A stretch of 64,000 nucleotides of DNA from Hyaloraphidium curvatum (Eukaryota > Monoblepharomycota > Hyaloraphidiomycetes > Hyaloraphidiales > Hyaloraphidiaceae), in contig JAIVFI010000021.1 in the NCBI GenBank assembly GCA_025558095.1, forward strand, positions 496,001 to 560,000, given 5' to 3'. Made by a program: the position numbers and the translations under genes. Below are positions 1-11,484 of the stretch, piece after piece. Below the pieces are notes generated by a model. The model ran no database searches and was not told the origin of the DNA. It saw only the letters and a list, made by a program, of their open reading frames with translations. Position 1 is the stretch's first letter. Every line of letters begins with the position of its first letter.

Positions 1-453
1 TCGGCCCGCTGGTGAGAGGCGAGCTGACCAAGACGAACCTTAGAATGCTCATTGTACTGCAGAGCAAGGGCGTGGGTAGACCTTCTCCGGGATTTTGCCG
101 CCTTTTGCGCCGAAGATCTGATTTTCGCTCTCCTATTCTAGCTCAAGGTCCCTCCGCAATTGCCCGTGGTCTGGCGAGTCTTGGGCAACGTCAGGATCCG
201 TGTCATTCCAATGGGCAAGGGAATCCAGGTCGAGTACATGTTTGATCCGCCCTTCGACCCCGCGGAAGACCTGGGCTCGTTGAAGTACCAGATCGGCTTG
301 CCTCCCCGTGACGGTCGCGAAGAACAGCTCCGCGTCTTTGTGGATTATGGAATGTCGTCAAAAACGTTGTTTCAACGTAACTATCCCAATCATCGTTGGA
401 ACCAATCATCACTTATCATTGACATAGGCACGAACCAGTTACAGGCATGCGGC
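1..453 (+). CDS. 3' exon of an unidentified gene (5' partial)
   Basis: A coding-like exon begins at about 140, directly after a clean 3' splice site (a pyrimidine run, then TAG at 137-139). A GTGAGA donor at 12 suggests the window opens in the last bases of the preceding exon. From 140 the frame reads LKVPPQLPVVWRVLG and continues through a segment rich in proline and acidic residues to about 376, with codon use typical of the window. The frame stays open until 708, but beyond about 450 it overlaps a well-supported minus-strand gene, so the true stop probably lies after a small intron (candidate GTAACT donor at 377, TAG acceptor ending at 427). I do not recognise the family. The 3' end given here is a guess limited by the neighbouring gene. 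Confidence 0.4.
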
Positions 454-3083
454 CTACAGGTCAGCGAACACGTCCTCAAGGGTCAGGCCCTTCACAGCAT
501 CACTGTCCAGGTCAGCAGCATCGACGATGAGCCGGATCTGCCTCAGCATGTTGTCGCGCTGCTTGGTCGAGCCCGCCTTGCTCGTGTGCCAGGAGTTGAG
601 CGCAGCTACAGCATGCAAAGGGGTGGCCTCGAAGAAGATTGCGCAGTGCGTGTGCCTGAGAGAGTTGCACTCCTTTCCCCCAGTGGTGCCGCTGACTGCT
701 CGCCCTGAGCCCCACCTGCCGTGATCGAGCTCCTCCAACTTATCCTTCCTGAAGAACGGCCTTGGGGCACCAAGGGCTGCTTGAAGCTCCTGAATATCGG
801 ACATAAGAGGAAATCAATGAACCTCCAAAGTGCATAGATCATAACTTGCACCCACCGAGCATTTGTGCTCTCTCACTTTCACACCTTGGGCTCCTCCTCG
901 CGGAACAAAGGAACCTTGCTTGAGCACCCTGCAGTGTCTGCACCAAAAGAACTCAGGCTCACTGTCCTCTGCCGAAGCCTCATTGGGGTACGGGCAGACG
1001 ACAAAGGAAGTCCGGGGGAGGTCCGGCAGAGCTCCTCGGATCAAATCTCCAATGAGAGCCTCGACGCCCTTCCACTTGCCACCCTCGGCCTGCGCTTGCT
1101 GTTGTAGCTCTTGATGAGCAGGGTCATCTGCTTTAGGGTTCTGAGCTCCAAAGAAGCCGGTGTCAGCGTTCTTTGCTCCCCCAACGGAAGCGTTCTCGAT
1201 CGTCCGGGCGTCATCCTGCAAGCCGGGTCAGCAAGCACGTAATGCTGTTGTGATGAGCTCTATACCCACCTTCTGGAACTGCGAAGGCGTGTGTTGCCCC
1301 CCCTGGCTCCTCCCTTCGTGGCCTCCAAACATCTGGCTCTTGACCTTGACCACAACCTCCCGCAGTAGGCGGTCCTCCTCCGGATCCGTAAGCTTGTTGG
1401 CACCACTCTCCTCAGGGTCGAGCAGGCGCAGGCCTTGCACAGTTGTGAAGTCCTCTGTAGTGTCCATTTCCATTTCGAACTCGGCAGGCTCCTGGCCCAG
1501 TTGGTCCCCAGCAAGCAACCCGCCCTCAACGTCACGCCCCTCTATCTTCGAAACAACGCGGATCCCAAGAGGAGTTTCGAGAAGTTCAGCCCTGATCTTC
1601 CGGGCTCTAACGGTCAGGGACCCCAGTAGTCCGTTGAGGGATTCGAGCATCGGCTTCCCAGCCTTGGCCTTGTCGAGCTCCTTCTTGAGCAAGGCCGGGT
1701 CATTGGAGGCGAACTCGGCGTACAACACGAGAAGCTCCGCCAGGTCATCCAGTCCAGATTGAACAAGGAGATCCAAAGCCTCCTGGACGGCTGCAGAATC
1801 CGCTACAATAGGGTACCTGGCCGCAAAGACGGGCCCTAGACCCTGAATGAGCTCCATTGCTGCCTGGTATCCGATGTCCATGCGCAGCAGGGCTTTGGTA
1901 ACGAGGAGGTCGCCCGCTAAGGCCTGGCTGCCCGGTATCGCAGGGAACACGTTGGGAGAGGAAAACAGCCTCAGCACACTGGATGTAGAAACACGTTAGA
2001 CTTGGCTTTCGAGTATGGACCAAGCAGCATACCCCAAAGTTCTATCGAAGCCCAACGCAAGGTCAACCGCACCCTTCAGATCGCCATGAACCTGCAAAAA
2101 CTTGACACGGGATAGGTGGGAGCTGTTGACGATACAGAAGAAGGTGCAATCGCCATGGGAGAGCAGCACCGGCTGCAGTTCCTTGGTGTCCGGCCAGATC
2201 TTGATCTTGGCCTCGGTGATGCCAGGCATGCCCCTGCACAGCCGATCGATGGCATCTCTGTTGATGCCGACAACGACCTTGATGCCCAGGGCCTTGAGCA
2301 GCTTAGCGTTGCTCTCGGCCACTTCCTTGGCGTAGGAGGAGCTGGACAGAGGGATTCTAGCTGCAACAATTGCACAAGATTTCAGCTTGGATCAGCAAAT
2401 GCCGATAAGCCGGAGAATTTACCATCTTTTGCGTTCGAATCTGGCTGGCCGGGAGGCACCATGGGTACCGTGGTTCCGTTAAAAGCAAAAAGCTCGTTCC
2501 GCTTTATTCCCAGGCTGGCAGCGATTGCCGAGACACCCTCTCCCGTGTAGGAATCCGGCCTCCTCAGCGTATGGGCGGAGAAAATCTGGGGATGACTTTC
2601 AAGCAGCTTGTACCCTTCATGGTGCTGTATGCGCAGATCGTCCAACAGGTCGTGGTATCCGGCCGAACCAGCAGCAGCGCGCAATGCTTCTAGGACCTTG
2701 CCGCGGCCGAAGAGAACGTCCATAGACCGGGGAAACTGCCCAGCCATAGCAACGAGGGCATCGAACAGCGACTGTACGTCCGAAAGTTGGAAGGGGAGGA
2801 CGCGTGTTTCCCCTACGGGAGGCAACGAAATGCGCAGAAGCAGGTGTGCGGGTCGGGCACCCTGCTTCCCGGCCCAATTCGCATCTTCCTCCTCAAACAC
2901 GCGGGCAACTTCTGGATGGCCCCTGGCCTCCGAGTTGACCAAGGTCAGGTCGACCACGTGGTCCAAGTACGCCAGTGTGCGAGCGACTGCATGCTCGCGG
3001 TCCAGCGACGGAGACACACCGCCAGCCACGCGGGCACGCAGCGGCGCCGTAGCAGCAGCGAGGTTGGCCCAGAGGTCCGACAT
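454..3083 (-). CDS. Unidentified 797-residue protein, five exons
   Basis: Five exons join in frame: 3083-2423, 2360-2033, 1978-1270, 1215-856 and 789-454, stop TAG at 456-454. Three of the four introns carry a CTAAC or CTGAC-like branch point. The product is about 797 residues, largely helical and soluble, with no signal peptide or membrane span. The region from exon 4 has a Cys-x2-Cys pair (FFWCRHCR) with further cysteines on either side, which might form a small zinc site. The start at 3083 is the first ATG of a strongly coding frame. I do not recognise the family; no domain could be named with honesty. Its stop faces the 3' end of the plus-strand gene at the window edge. Confidence 0.7.
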
Positions 3084-3241
3084 GGTCCCGGGGGACCGTA
3101 AAATTCAGCGAAGAATAATGCGGTTGCTGGACCGGGTTCATCACAGATCGAAAAACGCTAAGGTCGGCACACTGTTGGAGGAGAGGACGTGCACTCGACG
3201 AAGTTGTTTGATGAAAAGTCGAGTCGTGACATTGGCATGCT

Positions 3242-4479
3242 TCAACCCTTGGTCCGCTTAGCGTCCGGCGGTGCCTCTTCGTGACCGCTTCTCTTGGACG
3301 GGAGCACCTCCGCCACAAACCTCTGCTGGCTCCAAACAAGCACTCCCTTTGGTAATTTGGTAACATAGTTAGGAAAGCCAAGCTTGAACAAACGGGACCC
3401 AACTCACGGTACTAGCAGCCTCTACCAACAGAGGGGTATGAATAGGTGGATCCAGGTTGCCTGTGCCAACCCTGCCCGCCAAATCAGCCACGTGCACCGA
3501 CGTCATGGCAGAAAGCACTTCACGCGCCCTCGCTGCCACCATCGACTGTCGTGTCAGGGGAATAGGCAAGAGGAAGGTCCGAGTCAGAAATAAAAGGCAT
3601 GCAGAAGGGGAGACTAACGTTAACGCAGCATCTCATCTGTTCGGCTCCGTCGGAGGTCGATTTGGCCTGATCCAACGTAAATGAAGAGAGCTTGTGCATG
3701 AGCTTGGCCAGCAAATCTGTCAGGAAATGACAGCAGTAAGGGTTCCATGATCTGTGTCAACATTGAAGTGTACGCACCAACATCATTCGATCTGGCCGAT
3801 TCCATGTTCTCCTTGACAGAAACGTTGCATGATTCTTCAGACTCCGGGGTTTCCTTGCTGCTGTGCAGGCGGGGAGAGCAGGGGGCCGGGGCGGATGTCA
3901 AAGCCACCGGGGGAAGGCTGGCACTTTGGGCTGATGTCGGCTGCGCAAAGGTCGGCATGTCCACCGCTCAACGGAATAGTCAAAAGGTCAGTCTGTGCAT
4001 GGTGCTGCCAAGCGGCAAAAGAATCCTACCAGTAGGCTTCTCCTGCGACTTTTGCACGACTTCCTGGGTCTGGTCAATCTGCATGGTCCGCGGGCCTTTT
4101 GAGAAGAGCTGCAATAGATCATGCCCAATGAGCGAGGCGAAAGCCTTGGATACTCATTGACCAACTTGCACGAATGAGGCCTTCTGGGCCTTGGTTCGCT
4201 CCAGGGTCTGCCGCTTCTTGACATTCTCGTAACCCTTCTACTTGTGAGACATGATCAGCAGTTGCCTTTCCACTTGAAGAAGTGTCGACTCAGACCCACC
4301 AGGACCTCATGTAGCATGTCAGGTTTGGTCGACTTCGCTATCCTGTTCTTAAGCTTCTGAAGGGTAGCAGACTCTATAATGGCTTTCTCAGGCAATCCGT
4401 TGGCCCTGGCAATGGCCTTGGCCGCCTCTAGTGCCGGCTCCTCGACAATCTCCTTCCAAAGTTTGTCATCGCGGTCCAT
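3242..4479 (-). CDS. Unidentified 284-residue nuclear-like protein, seven exons
   Basis: Seven short exons join perfectly in frame: 4479-4300, 4237-4166, 4108-4030, 3966-3778, 3716-3625, 3545-3408 and 3346-3242, ending in TGA. The N-terminal third is charged and helical (MDRDDKLWKEIVEE, then a KGYENVKKRQTLER stretch). The middle is Ser/Pro-rich and probably disordered. A second helical stretch follows (LLAKLMHKLSSFTLD), and the C-terminus is basic (PPDAKRTKG), resembling a nuclear localisation signal. No known domain is recognised. The consistent splice phases and typical codon use argue for a real gene even though every exon is small. It shares its strand with the gene at 454-3083, from which it is separated by about 160 bp. 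Confidence 0.65.
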
Positions 4480-5909
4480 AGGTTCTGGGGTTCTGTATCT
4501 TCGTCCGGGGCCAACACAGGTGCGAGAGGGTTGATGAGATCCGCCTCGTCGCAGCGGCCCATGGCCGTACCTGGACCGCGTCGGGACCGCCGGCCCGGGC
4601 GAGTTCCTCCGCAGTCCGCGGCCCCTCGCGCGTCGAGCTGGGGCGCCACGCGAGGGGCGGGCGACTGGCAGGCGTCCCGTAGGATCGTGACGGCCCGGCT
4701 GCAGGGCCGAATGCGAGCGAAGCGGTGCCGCCGGTGCGCTGCAAAGACTTTGATAGGGGCAAGGGAACGCGCTCGTGGTACGCTCCATAGACAAATCGAC
4801 GCGCTGGCCCTTCGCGCGCCGATTCCCGGCGAAGATGGGACAGAAGCAAAACACAGCTTCGGAGATGGTCGTTGTACCGCGGTGTTGCGCGCCGTGGAGG
4901 GCCGGAGTGGGCCTGCCGGGATACTGAAGCGGCGCGAAAGCGATCGGCATGTCGCATTGGCCGTTCCTGGGAAGCCTTCCGTGAGTGCTTCTCCGATTTT
5001 GGAGATCCTGCCTCTCACCTGATAGCACGGCGGTTCGCGTTTTTCGAACGTGCTATTCCTTATGCCTGTGCTAGACAGGGGTCGTGGTCTGCTCCCTCCT
5101 GGCTCTGCCAAGCCCGGGGATGGTCCTCGGACCCAGCAAACACTCCGTGATTCATCGTCGATGGTCGGCGTCCTTCGACAACTAACACCGGTCGGCGTCT
5201 GTTGTCTACCCGATTCCCGGGTTCGGGCCCGGGGGTTGTTCGCCGCCCGACTTCCTCGGTCTTTTTGGCTGATTTCCCCGGGCCGTCCCTCTCTTTTTGG
5301 GCTCCAGGGCCAGGACGTGCCCCCCGACGGCGCGGGACAGCGACGCCATCGACCCGTGGTCGTCGCACCGCTTCGACCCCGCTCAGCTGCCTCCTTGGGT
5401 TGAATTTGTCGCCTACGACGTCGTGAGTCGGTATTCGTCGCTGCAGGGCCGATGGTCTGACGACGCTGTTTGTGCGTTTTGGAACAACGCGTGCGCCTGC
5501 CGGCGGCGCTCCTTGCCTCCCTCCCCAAATCTTCGCTCGATTTGCCGCTCTCTCCCACCTCTGCGGCCAGCGTCGACGGTTGCTGGCATGTGCCGGGCCC
5601 ACATCGTTCTGCTTCGCCCGTTATTCGGTCTGGCGGTGCCTGCCGCGCCGTCCAAAGTTCCCGACTGCGGACCGGACTAAAGCGGCAGGCACCTTCCCGT
5701 CCGATCGCTGTAGTACGGACCATACGCTGTAGCTATCATCCAAATAAATGTGTTGCGATAACTTTTGGTCCAATCCGAGTGGATTTCGGGCCCCTGAATC
5801 ATTTTCCGTGGGCTTGATTGATTGGGTGTCGCGCAAGGTGTCGCGGCGGTGATGACGGACTGCCGCAGCCGGACCTGTTCCTCCTACTACTCCCAGCTTC
5901 ACCCTCCTC
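4480..5909. other. Intergenic, no supported gene
   Basis: GC-rich stretch between the minus-strand gene ending upstream at 4479 and the plus-strand frames starting at 5910. Long open frames exist on both strands, but they are Arg/Pro/Ser-rich, lack splice logic and look like by-products of high GC. It should contain the promoter of the 3242-4479 gene. I see no repeat or RNA gene. Confidence 0.5.
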
Positions 5910-6852
5910 ATGCCCGCGCTGAAGAACAAGAAGAAGTCGGGGCGGCTGGGAGGGGAAGCCTCCCAGAAGGCGTTCACGGCCGCAAAGAACGCCGCCTGCT
6001 CCGCTGCCGGGGAAAAGCTCTGGCGCTTGGACTCGGACTTCGGTTGTTCTGCGCATCCCGAAGTTCTCTCGGCGCAAGCTTCGGGACATCCGCTCGGCCG
6101 CGATCCGGTACATGAAGGACCGTGCCGTGGGCGACGGCAACAACACGGTCTTCGACGGCGACGTCGGGCGGGGGAAGGACGGGCCGCGGACGGCCTCGCA
6201 CGACGGACGCCGGCACCAGCTGGGCCTGGACGATGCTGTGAGCGGGTTGGAGCCGGACAAGGAGACTATTCTGCGGGAGGCCGTCGAGGCCGTAAAGGCC
6301 GCGGTTAGGTGGAATGTCTCGGCGGCCTACGAAACGACAATCGAAGCCATCCTGGCCTCGGAGGCCGACGGCAAGGTGCAAGCACTCCATGCTGACATGA
6401 GGACCGACGTCGAGGGCTTGCGGAGCATCGTGGAAAAGGCCGACTCGGATGCCAGGAAGGGACGCACCCCGCGCCGGCCGGTCCCCATCGCCGCTCTTGT
6501 CCCTGCTACTGATAACCAGACCACAACGGTCTGGATGTTCCCCAAGAGCCAGGGCTGGGTCTGGGCGAGGCACCTTGCTGGCGGGAAGGTGGTGGATGGC
6601 GACGAAACGCATCCGTTCTGCTTCGGGATTCGCATCCAGATACCCCTCGGCCGCGTGCTCTTGTTTCGGCAGGACCTGGTGCACGCCGGGGACACTTTTG
6701 CTGCCGACAATGTCAGGATTTACTTGTCGATGCTCCCGCGGGGCCTGAAGCAGCCGGAGGACGAGACCCAGCTTGTCTGGGAGCTGGTGGGCGGGAGGGA
6801 CGTCGAGGCGCGCAAGGAGATCGTGAAGAAGATCTTGCCGTTTCCCCGATGA
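5910..6852 (+). pseudogene. Frame-broken ORF with 2-oxoglutarate-dioxygenase-like C-terminus
   Basis: Two overlapping coding-like frames lie here. The first starts with ATG at 5910 (MPALKNKKKSGRLGG) and reads well to about 6050. The second, one base out of phase, continues with VVLRIPKFSRRKLRD and runs through the ATG at 6112 to TGA at 6850-6852. No GT-AG intron of workable size can join them, so a single extra base near 6045-6055 is the simplest explanation. The second frame gives 246 residues from the ATG. Near its C-terminus LVHAGD followed by NVRIYLSML resembles the distal His and the Arg of the double-stranded beta-helix in Fe(II)/2-oxoglutarate oxygenases. The upstream HxD motif is not obvious. 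It may be a decayed gene, a sequencing error, or a shorter real gene starting at 6112. Confidence 0.45.
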
Positions 6853-7622
6853 CTTGAGAAGGGCGGATGCGATGTGATGTGAAGCAATAGATTCGATCGA
6901 ACCTGTACACCAGGAGTGACAGTTGGCTTACGGAATGCCTTGGCGCATTATCCAGAAACAAGTGCAGCGGAACAACTGATCGGTGCGGCGTGGATCAAGT
7001 CCAGCTATTTCCTGAACAATCCGATCGAGCCCAGCTCCAACTTTCTTAAATTCAAGTCCCATCTGATTTCAGGGTCACGGGGATACGGGACACTTGTTCA
7101 CTTGTTCATGATAAGTGATGTGAGCAAGATCGCAATCTATCCGCCGAGCATCTCATCATCTTCAGTGCCACGCTCATCCCAGCTCTGCGCCGTTGCTCCT
7201 CCTGGAACACTCAGCCTGATCACCTCAACTGCAACCTGGACACACCTCAACTGCAACCTGGACACGCAAAGGCTAGGCGGCGTGCGCCAGCGAGGTCACG
7301 CGTTGGGGCGTCCGACAAACTGACACCAACAAAGGCGCCGCGACCTTCCGCACTTGCTCCTCGTCAATGAAGTTCGATCCGGAATCGTGACAGAGGGGGG
7401 ACCGGCGGGTATGAGTGGCGGCAACTGCCGCATTGCGGTGCTCTTCGTAGCTGCGTGGTTCAGAGTGCGTCCATTCATCGCCATGCAATTTATTCCCTGA
7501 TCCTCATATGCGATGCTCTTCGTCGGTTTTCGCTTCTTACCATCTCGTTGTTCAAATGAGTAGGCAAGTGAGGAACGCGCGAACGCGAGGGCGGGAATCG
7601 CCCGACAACCATCGCCGCGGCA
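6853..7622. other. Intergenic with a 22-bp tandem duplication
   Basis: AT-richer non-coding stretch between the dioxygenase-like frame and the E2 gene. It contains a perfect head-to-tail duplication of a 22-bp unit at 7222-7243 and 7244-7265. The last part should hold the promoter of the downstream gene. No open frame with convincing codon use is seen. Confidence 0.5.
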
Positions 7623-9384
7623 ATGACCCCGGTCATTTCTACCGCCGCGCGCGTCTTGCGGGCGGGGACGTTCGCCGGACGCCCGATTGTCCTTTCGAGC
7701 CCGCACCGACGCCGATTCCACGCGTCGCTGCCGCACAAGGCGGTTGTCCCGTTCCTGCTCGCAGACATTGGCGAGGGCATCCAGGGTGGGCGATGCATCG
7801 CGCGCTTGCCGCAAATGCACGTGCTGACGGACTGTCATCGGCGGCCGAAGAATGCGAGGTCGTCCAATGGTTCGGTTCGCGGCCCGTACGGCCGCTCGGG
7901 TGACGACGCGCAAACGTGACCTGTGTGAACGCGTCCAGGTTCGTCAAGCCCGGCGACCGGATCAGGCAGTTCGATCGCATCGCCGAGGTGCAATCCGACA
8001 AGGCGACGGTGGAGATTACGAGCAGGTACGATGGGACCGTTCTGAAGCTCCACGCCAACGTGGGTTTCGCTCCTCCGTCGGCGCCCGCTCCCGCAAGTCC
8101 TCACGTCCCGTGGACAGGTGGGGGAGATGGCAAGGGTCGGCAAACCTCTGGTGGACATTGACGTTCCCGAGGAGTCGCCCGACGGGGAAGCTGGGCGCGA
8201 AGGGCCCACGATCGGCCGTGTTTCCGCTCCAGAGGGCCCGGATCCGGCGACGGCCCGCCCCGCCGACACGCCTCCTTCTGCTGCGTTCATTGGAACGACC
8301 GCGGCTGGGGTGCTCGCCACCCCCGCGGTCAGGAGAGTGGCGAGGGAGCACGGGGTGGACGTGGCTCGAGTGTTTCCAGGCACTGGCAAGGACGGGGTGG
8401 GTCGTCCGCCTATTGCGCAGCGCCCGCGATTCATCGCGTAAACCCCCAGAGAGTGCTTAAGGAAGATGTCATCCGCTACGTCGAGCAACGACAAATGGCC
8501 GATGCGACGTGCGGCGCTGGAAACGAAGGCGCTGGAGCGACCGATCGGACGCGCCCGGCGGGTACAGAATCGACGACCCCGCTGAATCCCATACAGCGGG
8601 CCATGTTCCGCAGCATGTCGCGCTCGCTCGCTATTCCCCATTTCCTCTACACGGAGGAAATCGAGATGGACGCGTGCGCCGCGGTCCGGCGGCAGATCAA
8701 CGAGGCTCTCGCTGCCAAGCCGCGGTTGGGTGGCGTGCAGCGCATCACGTACCTGCCTGTCATCTGCAAAGCCCTGGCCCTCGCGTGTGCCGCGCATCCT
8801 TCCATCAATGCGTCGCTTGTCGATCCTAAGGGCGGCGTTCCCGAGCCGAACGCAGATCCAAAGGAGCTGCGCTTGCGGTCGCGCCCGGGACTTGATCTGA
8901 ACTTTGCACTCGACACCCCGCACGGTCTGCTGCTTCCGCTGCTGCGTAATGCCAGCGGTCTTTCCGTTGTCGAAATTGCTGCGGAGATGGACCGGCTGCG
9001 GGCGCAGGGCTTGACCAACAAGCTGTCGCCGGCGGACACGGAAGTCGGAGGAATTGTACTGAGCAACATCGGCAACATCGGAGGCTTTGTCGTTTCGCCG
9101 GTAGGACAGCGACGGACATGCCGGCAGAGTGCCAATGACTAAGTGTCCCTTGCCGCGCGCAGATCATCCCGCTTCCGGCATCGCTAATCATAGGGCTCGG
9201 TCGCATACGGCGCCTTCCCCGTTTCGCATCGTCTGACTCGCTCGAGGTAATGGCCAAGAACATCATGGTAGTCTCGGTGGCCGCCGATCACCGCGTTCAC
9301 GACGGCGCTTCGGTCGCGAGGTTCGCGGCGGACTTCCGATCTTACCTGGAACAACCCGGCAGGCTGCTCGCCGATTTACGGTAG
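7623..9384 (+). CDS. DBT: Branched-chain 2-oxoacid dehydrogenase E2 (dihydrolipoamide acyltransferase)
   Basis: Transfers branched-chain acyl groups from E1 to CoA in the mitochondrial branched-chain keto-acid dehydrogenase complex (valine, leucine and isoleucine breakdown). Six exons join in frame: 7623-7785, 7851-7869, 7939-8059, 8118-8396, 8450-9100, 9163-9384; 484 residues. The first ~35 residues are Arg/Ala-rich with no acid, a mitochondrial presequence. Next comes the lipoyl domain ([12 protein letters not shown], with the lipoylated Lys in [17 protein letters not shown]). A peripheral-subunit-binding domain follows ([19 protein letters not shown] ... [10 protein letters not shown]), then the acyltransferase core ending in [14 protein letters not shown], which retains the catalytic His and the DG pair. 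The lipoyl sequence resembles DBT rather than pyruvate or 2-oxoglutarate E2. Exon 2 is only 19 nt. Confidence 0.93.
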
Positions 9385-9464
9385 TGGGGTATCATGTAGC
9401 GCATTCAACTAAACAATTCGAGACACTGCGCGCTCGCATACTGGTGCCAACAGCCTGAAGGCAA

Positions 9465-11116
9465 CTACAGCGCGAGTCCCAGGATGGACAGGGCCGCCGC
9501 AACGATCCCACCCTGCACGACGCGCTTCCCGGCAGAGCTCGGCCTCGTGGTGGTTGTGCCTGTGGCGGTGGCCGGCGCCAAGGACGTGGTCGAGGCGTGC
9601 TGGGCGGATGTGGTCGGGGTAGCTGTGCTCGTCCCAGGCGCCCTTGTCGCCGTGACGAATCGGAAGGTCGACGAGTAGCCGAAAGTGGTGGCCGGGGCCG
9701 CGCCCTTGCTTTCGATCCATGGCGTCGCCGGCCCCATGGTGGCCGAACCGCAGCTCCCGTAGACGCCGAAGTAATAGGCAAACCTGTTGCAGGAGGTGGC
9801 TCGGTTAACTCCTGATTGACAAGCTAGAGATGGGTGCAATTTACCTGCCGTCAGACCCTGGTCCCCAGAGCGGATCGAAGCGGAGAGTGTGGTTGCCAGC
9901 CGTGGTCACACGTAGGCGGTAACGCGAATGCACCGAGTTCGGGACCGGAGGGCGGAAGAGATCGAACCATTCCACCGAGCCTTCGCCCTCATTGAGGTTC
10001 GGAAAGCTGCAGTTGGTGATCGGGCTGACCGCGGAGGAATTGCCGTACTGGGACACGGGCGTCACGTGAGAAGCCGCGATGACGTGGAAGATCGGACGCA
10101 CGCACCGGAGCGCCATCCAGCTCGACGTTCCACCTGCATTGCAACAAAGGGATAAATCGACTTGTGCTCGCAGGTCTAGAGGAAGCCCACACCGCACCTG
10201 TCTCCACCGCAAACGGCGTCAATAACTGTGAGATCCAAGCACGAGCTGTTGTTCGGAACGTTGACTTTATTCGCGGGTGAGCATGTGCGTCGAGCGTCAA
10301 CATGTCGGCTCCCACCAATCCACTCAGTCGGAGCCGAAGGAAAGAAGACATGCGGCTCGCGGTCGATCAACATGGTCCCCATGTACAGCGGCGTGGAGTT
10401 CGTCGACCTCGGCGAGATCGAGCACTGGTGCTCGAGGGCTGACATCACCAGGGTTCCTCCCGTGCCGTCACCCTGTGAGGGATCGCACCGAGGTTGTCAA
10501 TTCAGGGCAGGGAAGCGTCTCGCGCGGAGTTACCTTGTTGACCATGCGGATTTCGAGAATGTGCTGGCCTGGAACGATGTTGAATCTGCCGCTAGACCAA
10601 GCAGGATTCCACACCAGTCCGGGAAAAAGGAGAGTGGTTGCTTGCGCAGGATCGGTCATATCAATGGTGGTCCCTAGACATCACCTGTCAACAGTGGCAG
10701 CTAGAGACCGTCTCCGAACATCTACCGTTCGCCATCCTGAGCGAGCACGTTTGTGTGCGCGTTAAGCTCGTCCGACCGAGCTCCTCGCCGTCCAGGAAGA
10801 CGGCGTAGGTGTCTCCGGAGCAGCCTCCGTCCGCGATTTGCAGCTGGACCGACTGGCAGGGGTCCAGCTTCGAGGGTGCAATGTCGATCGCAAAGGTGGG
10901 ATTGACGTCTCCGCTGAAGTCAAATTTGTAGATGCGTCCGCTAATACGGGATGTTAGTGCGTGCGGGGAGACAGATGATGTCTCTGGCCCCCACCTGTCG
11001 ATCGCGTAAACAATGCTGCCGGAGTTGACCGCCTGCAGTGGGGCTCGTTTCTGCCTGTACTTCAAAAGGGGTAGGGCATGGGGCTGCGACCAGGATCCTT
11101 GGGTGCCGACAACCAT
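9465..11116 (-). CDS. Secreted Ser/Thr-rich protein, probably GPI-anchored
   Basis: A multi-exon minus-strand gene; stop TAG at 9467-9465. The frame preceding the first in-frame ATG (11116) is strongly hydrophobic (AVAVIVLAMVVGTQG), so a small upstream exon probably supplies the true start of a signal peptide. The middle contains beta-rich segments with several cysteines (LDPCQSVQLQIADGGCSGD, FLDGEELG, then LLFPGLVWNPAWSSGRFNIV and ILEIRMVNK). The C-terminus has a long Thr/Ser/Ala stretch and ends in a hydrophobic tail (VAAALSILGLAL), the layout of a GPI-anchored fungal surface protein. Introns such as 10994 to about 10940 have ACTAAC branch points. The last intron near 9850 can be read with either a GT or a GC donor. 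The enzyme family, if any, is not recognised. Confidence 0.65.
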
Positions 11117-11484
11117 GGCGAGCACGATGACGGCAACAGCTGGATGGCATTACCATCAGGGCGCCCCGCAATGAGGCCAGCGGTGAGTTCTCAATGGAGC
11201 AAACGCACCAGTGACCATCATCCACCGCGAGTTTGTCGGTTTCGCTTTCTCGGCCGACTGGACTGTGTTTGGTCCACCGACCGCAGTTCGGGGCCGACGG
11301 TCCGCTTTTGAAGGCCGTCCCCGCGGTGAATGAGCCTCCGTAGTTGCAAAAACCATCTGGCTCGAGGGTCAAACTCTGCGTTGTATCGTCAGAAGGGCCG
11401 CTCGCGAGAGATTTGAAGTGTGTTTGGGCCCGACGCGCTGGCGCGGCCGGGCGCGCCCCGGGTGACGTTGCGTTGCCAAACAGA

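Noticed and set aside
4428..5723. 431-residue open frame on the minus strand
   Set aside because: Arg/Pro/Thr-rich, no domain; its 3' part lies out of frame over exon 1 of the gene at 3242-4479. High GC alone yields such frames.
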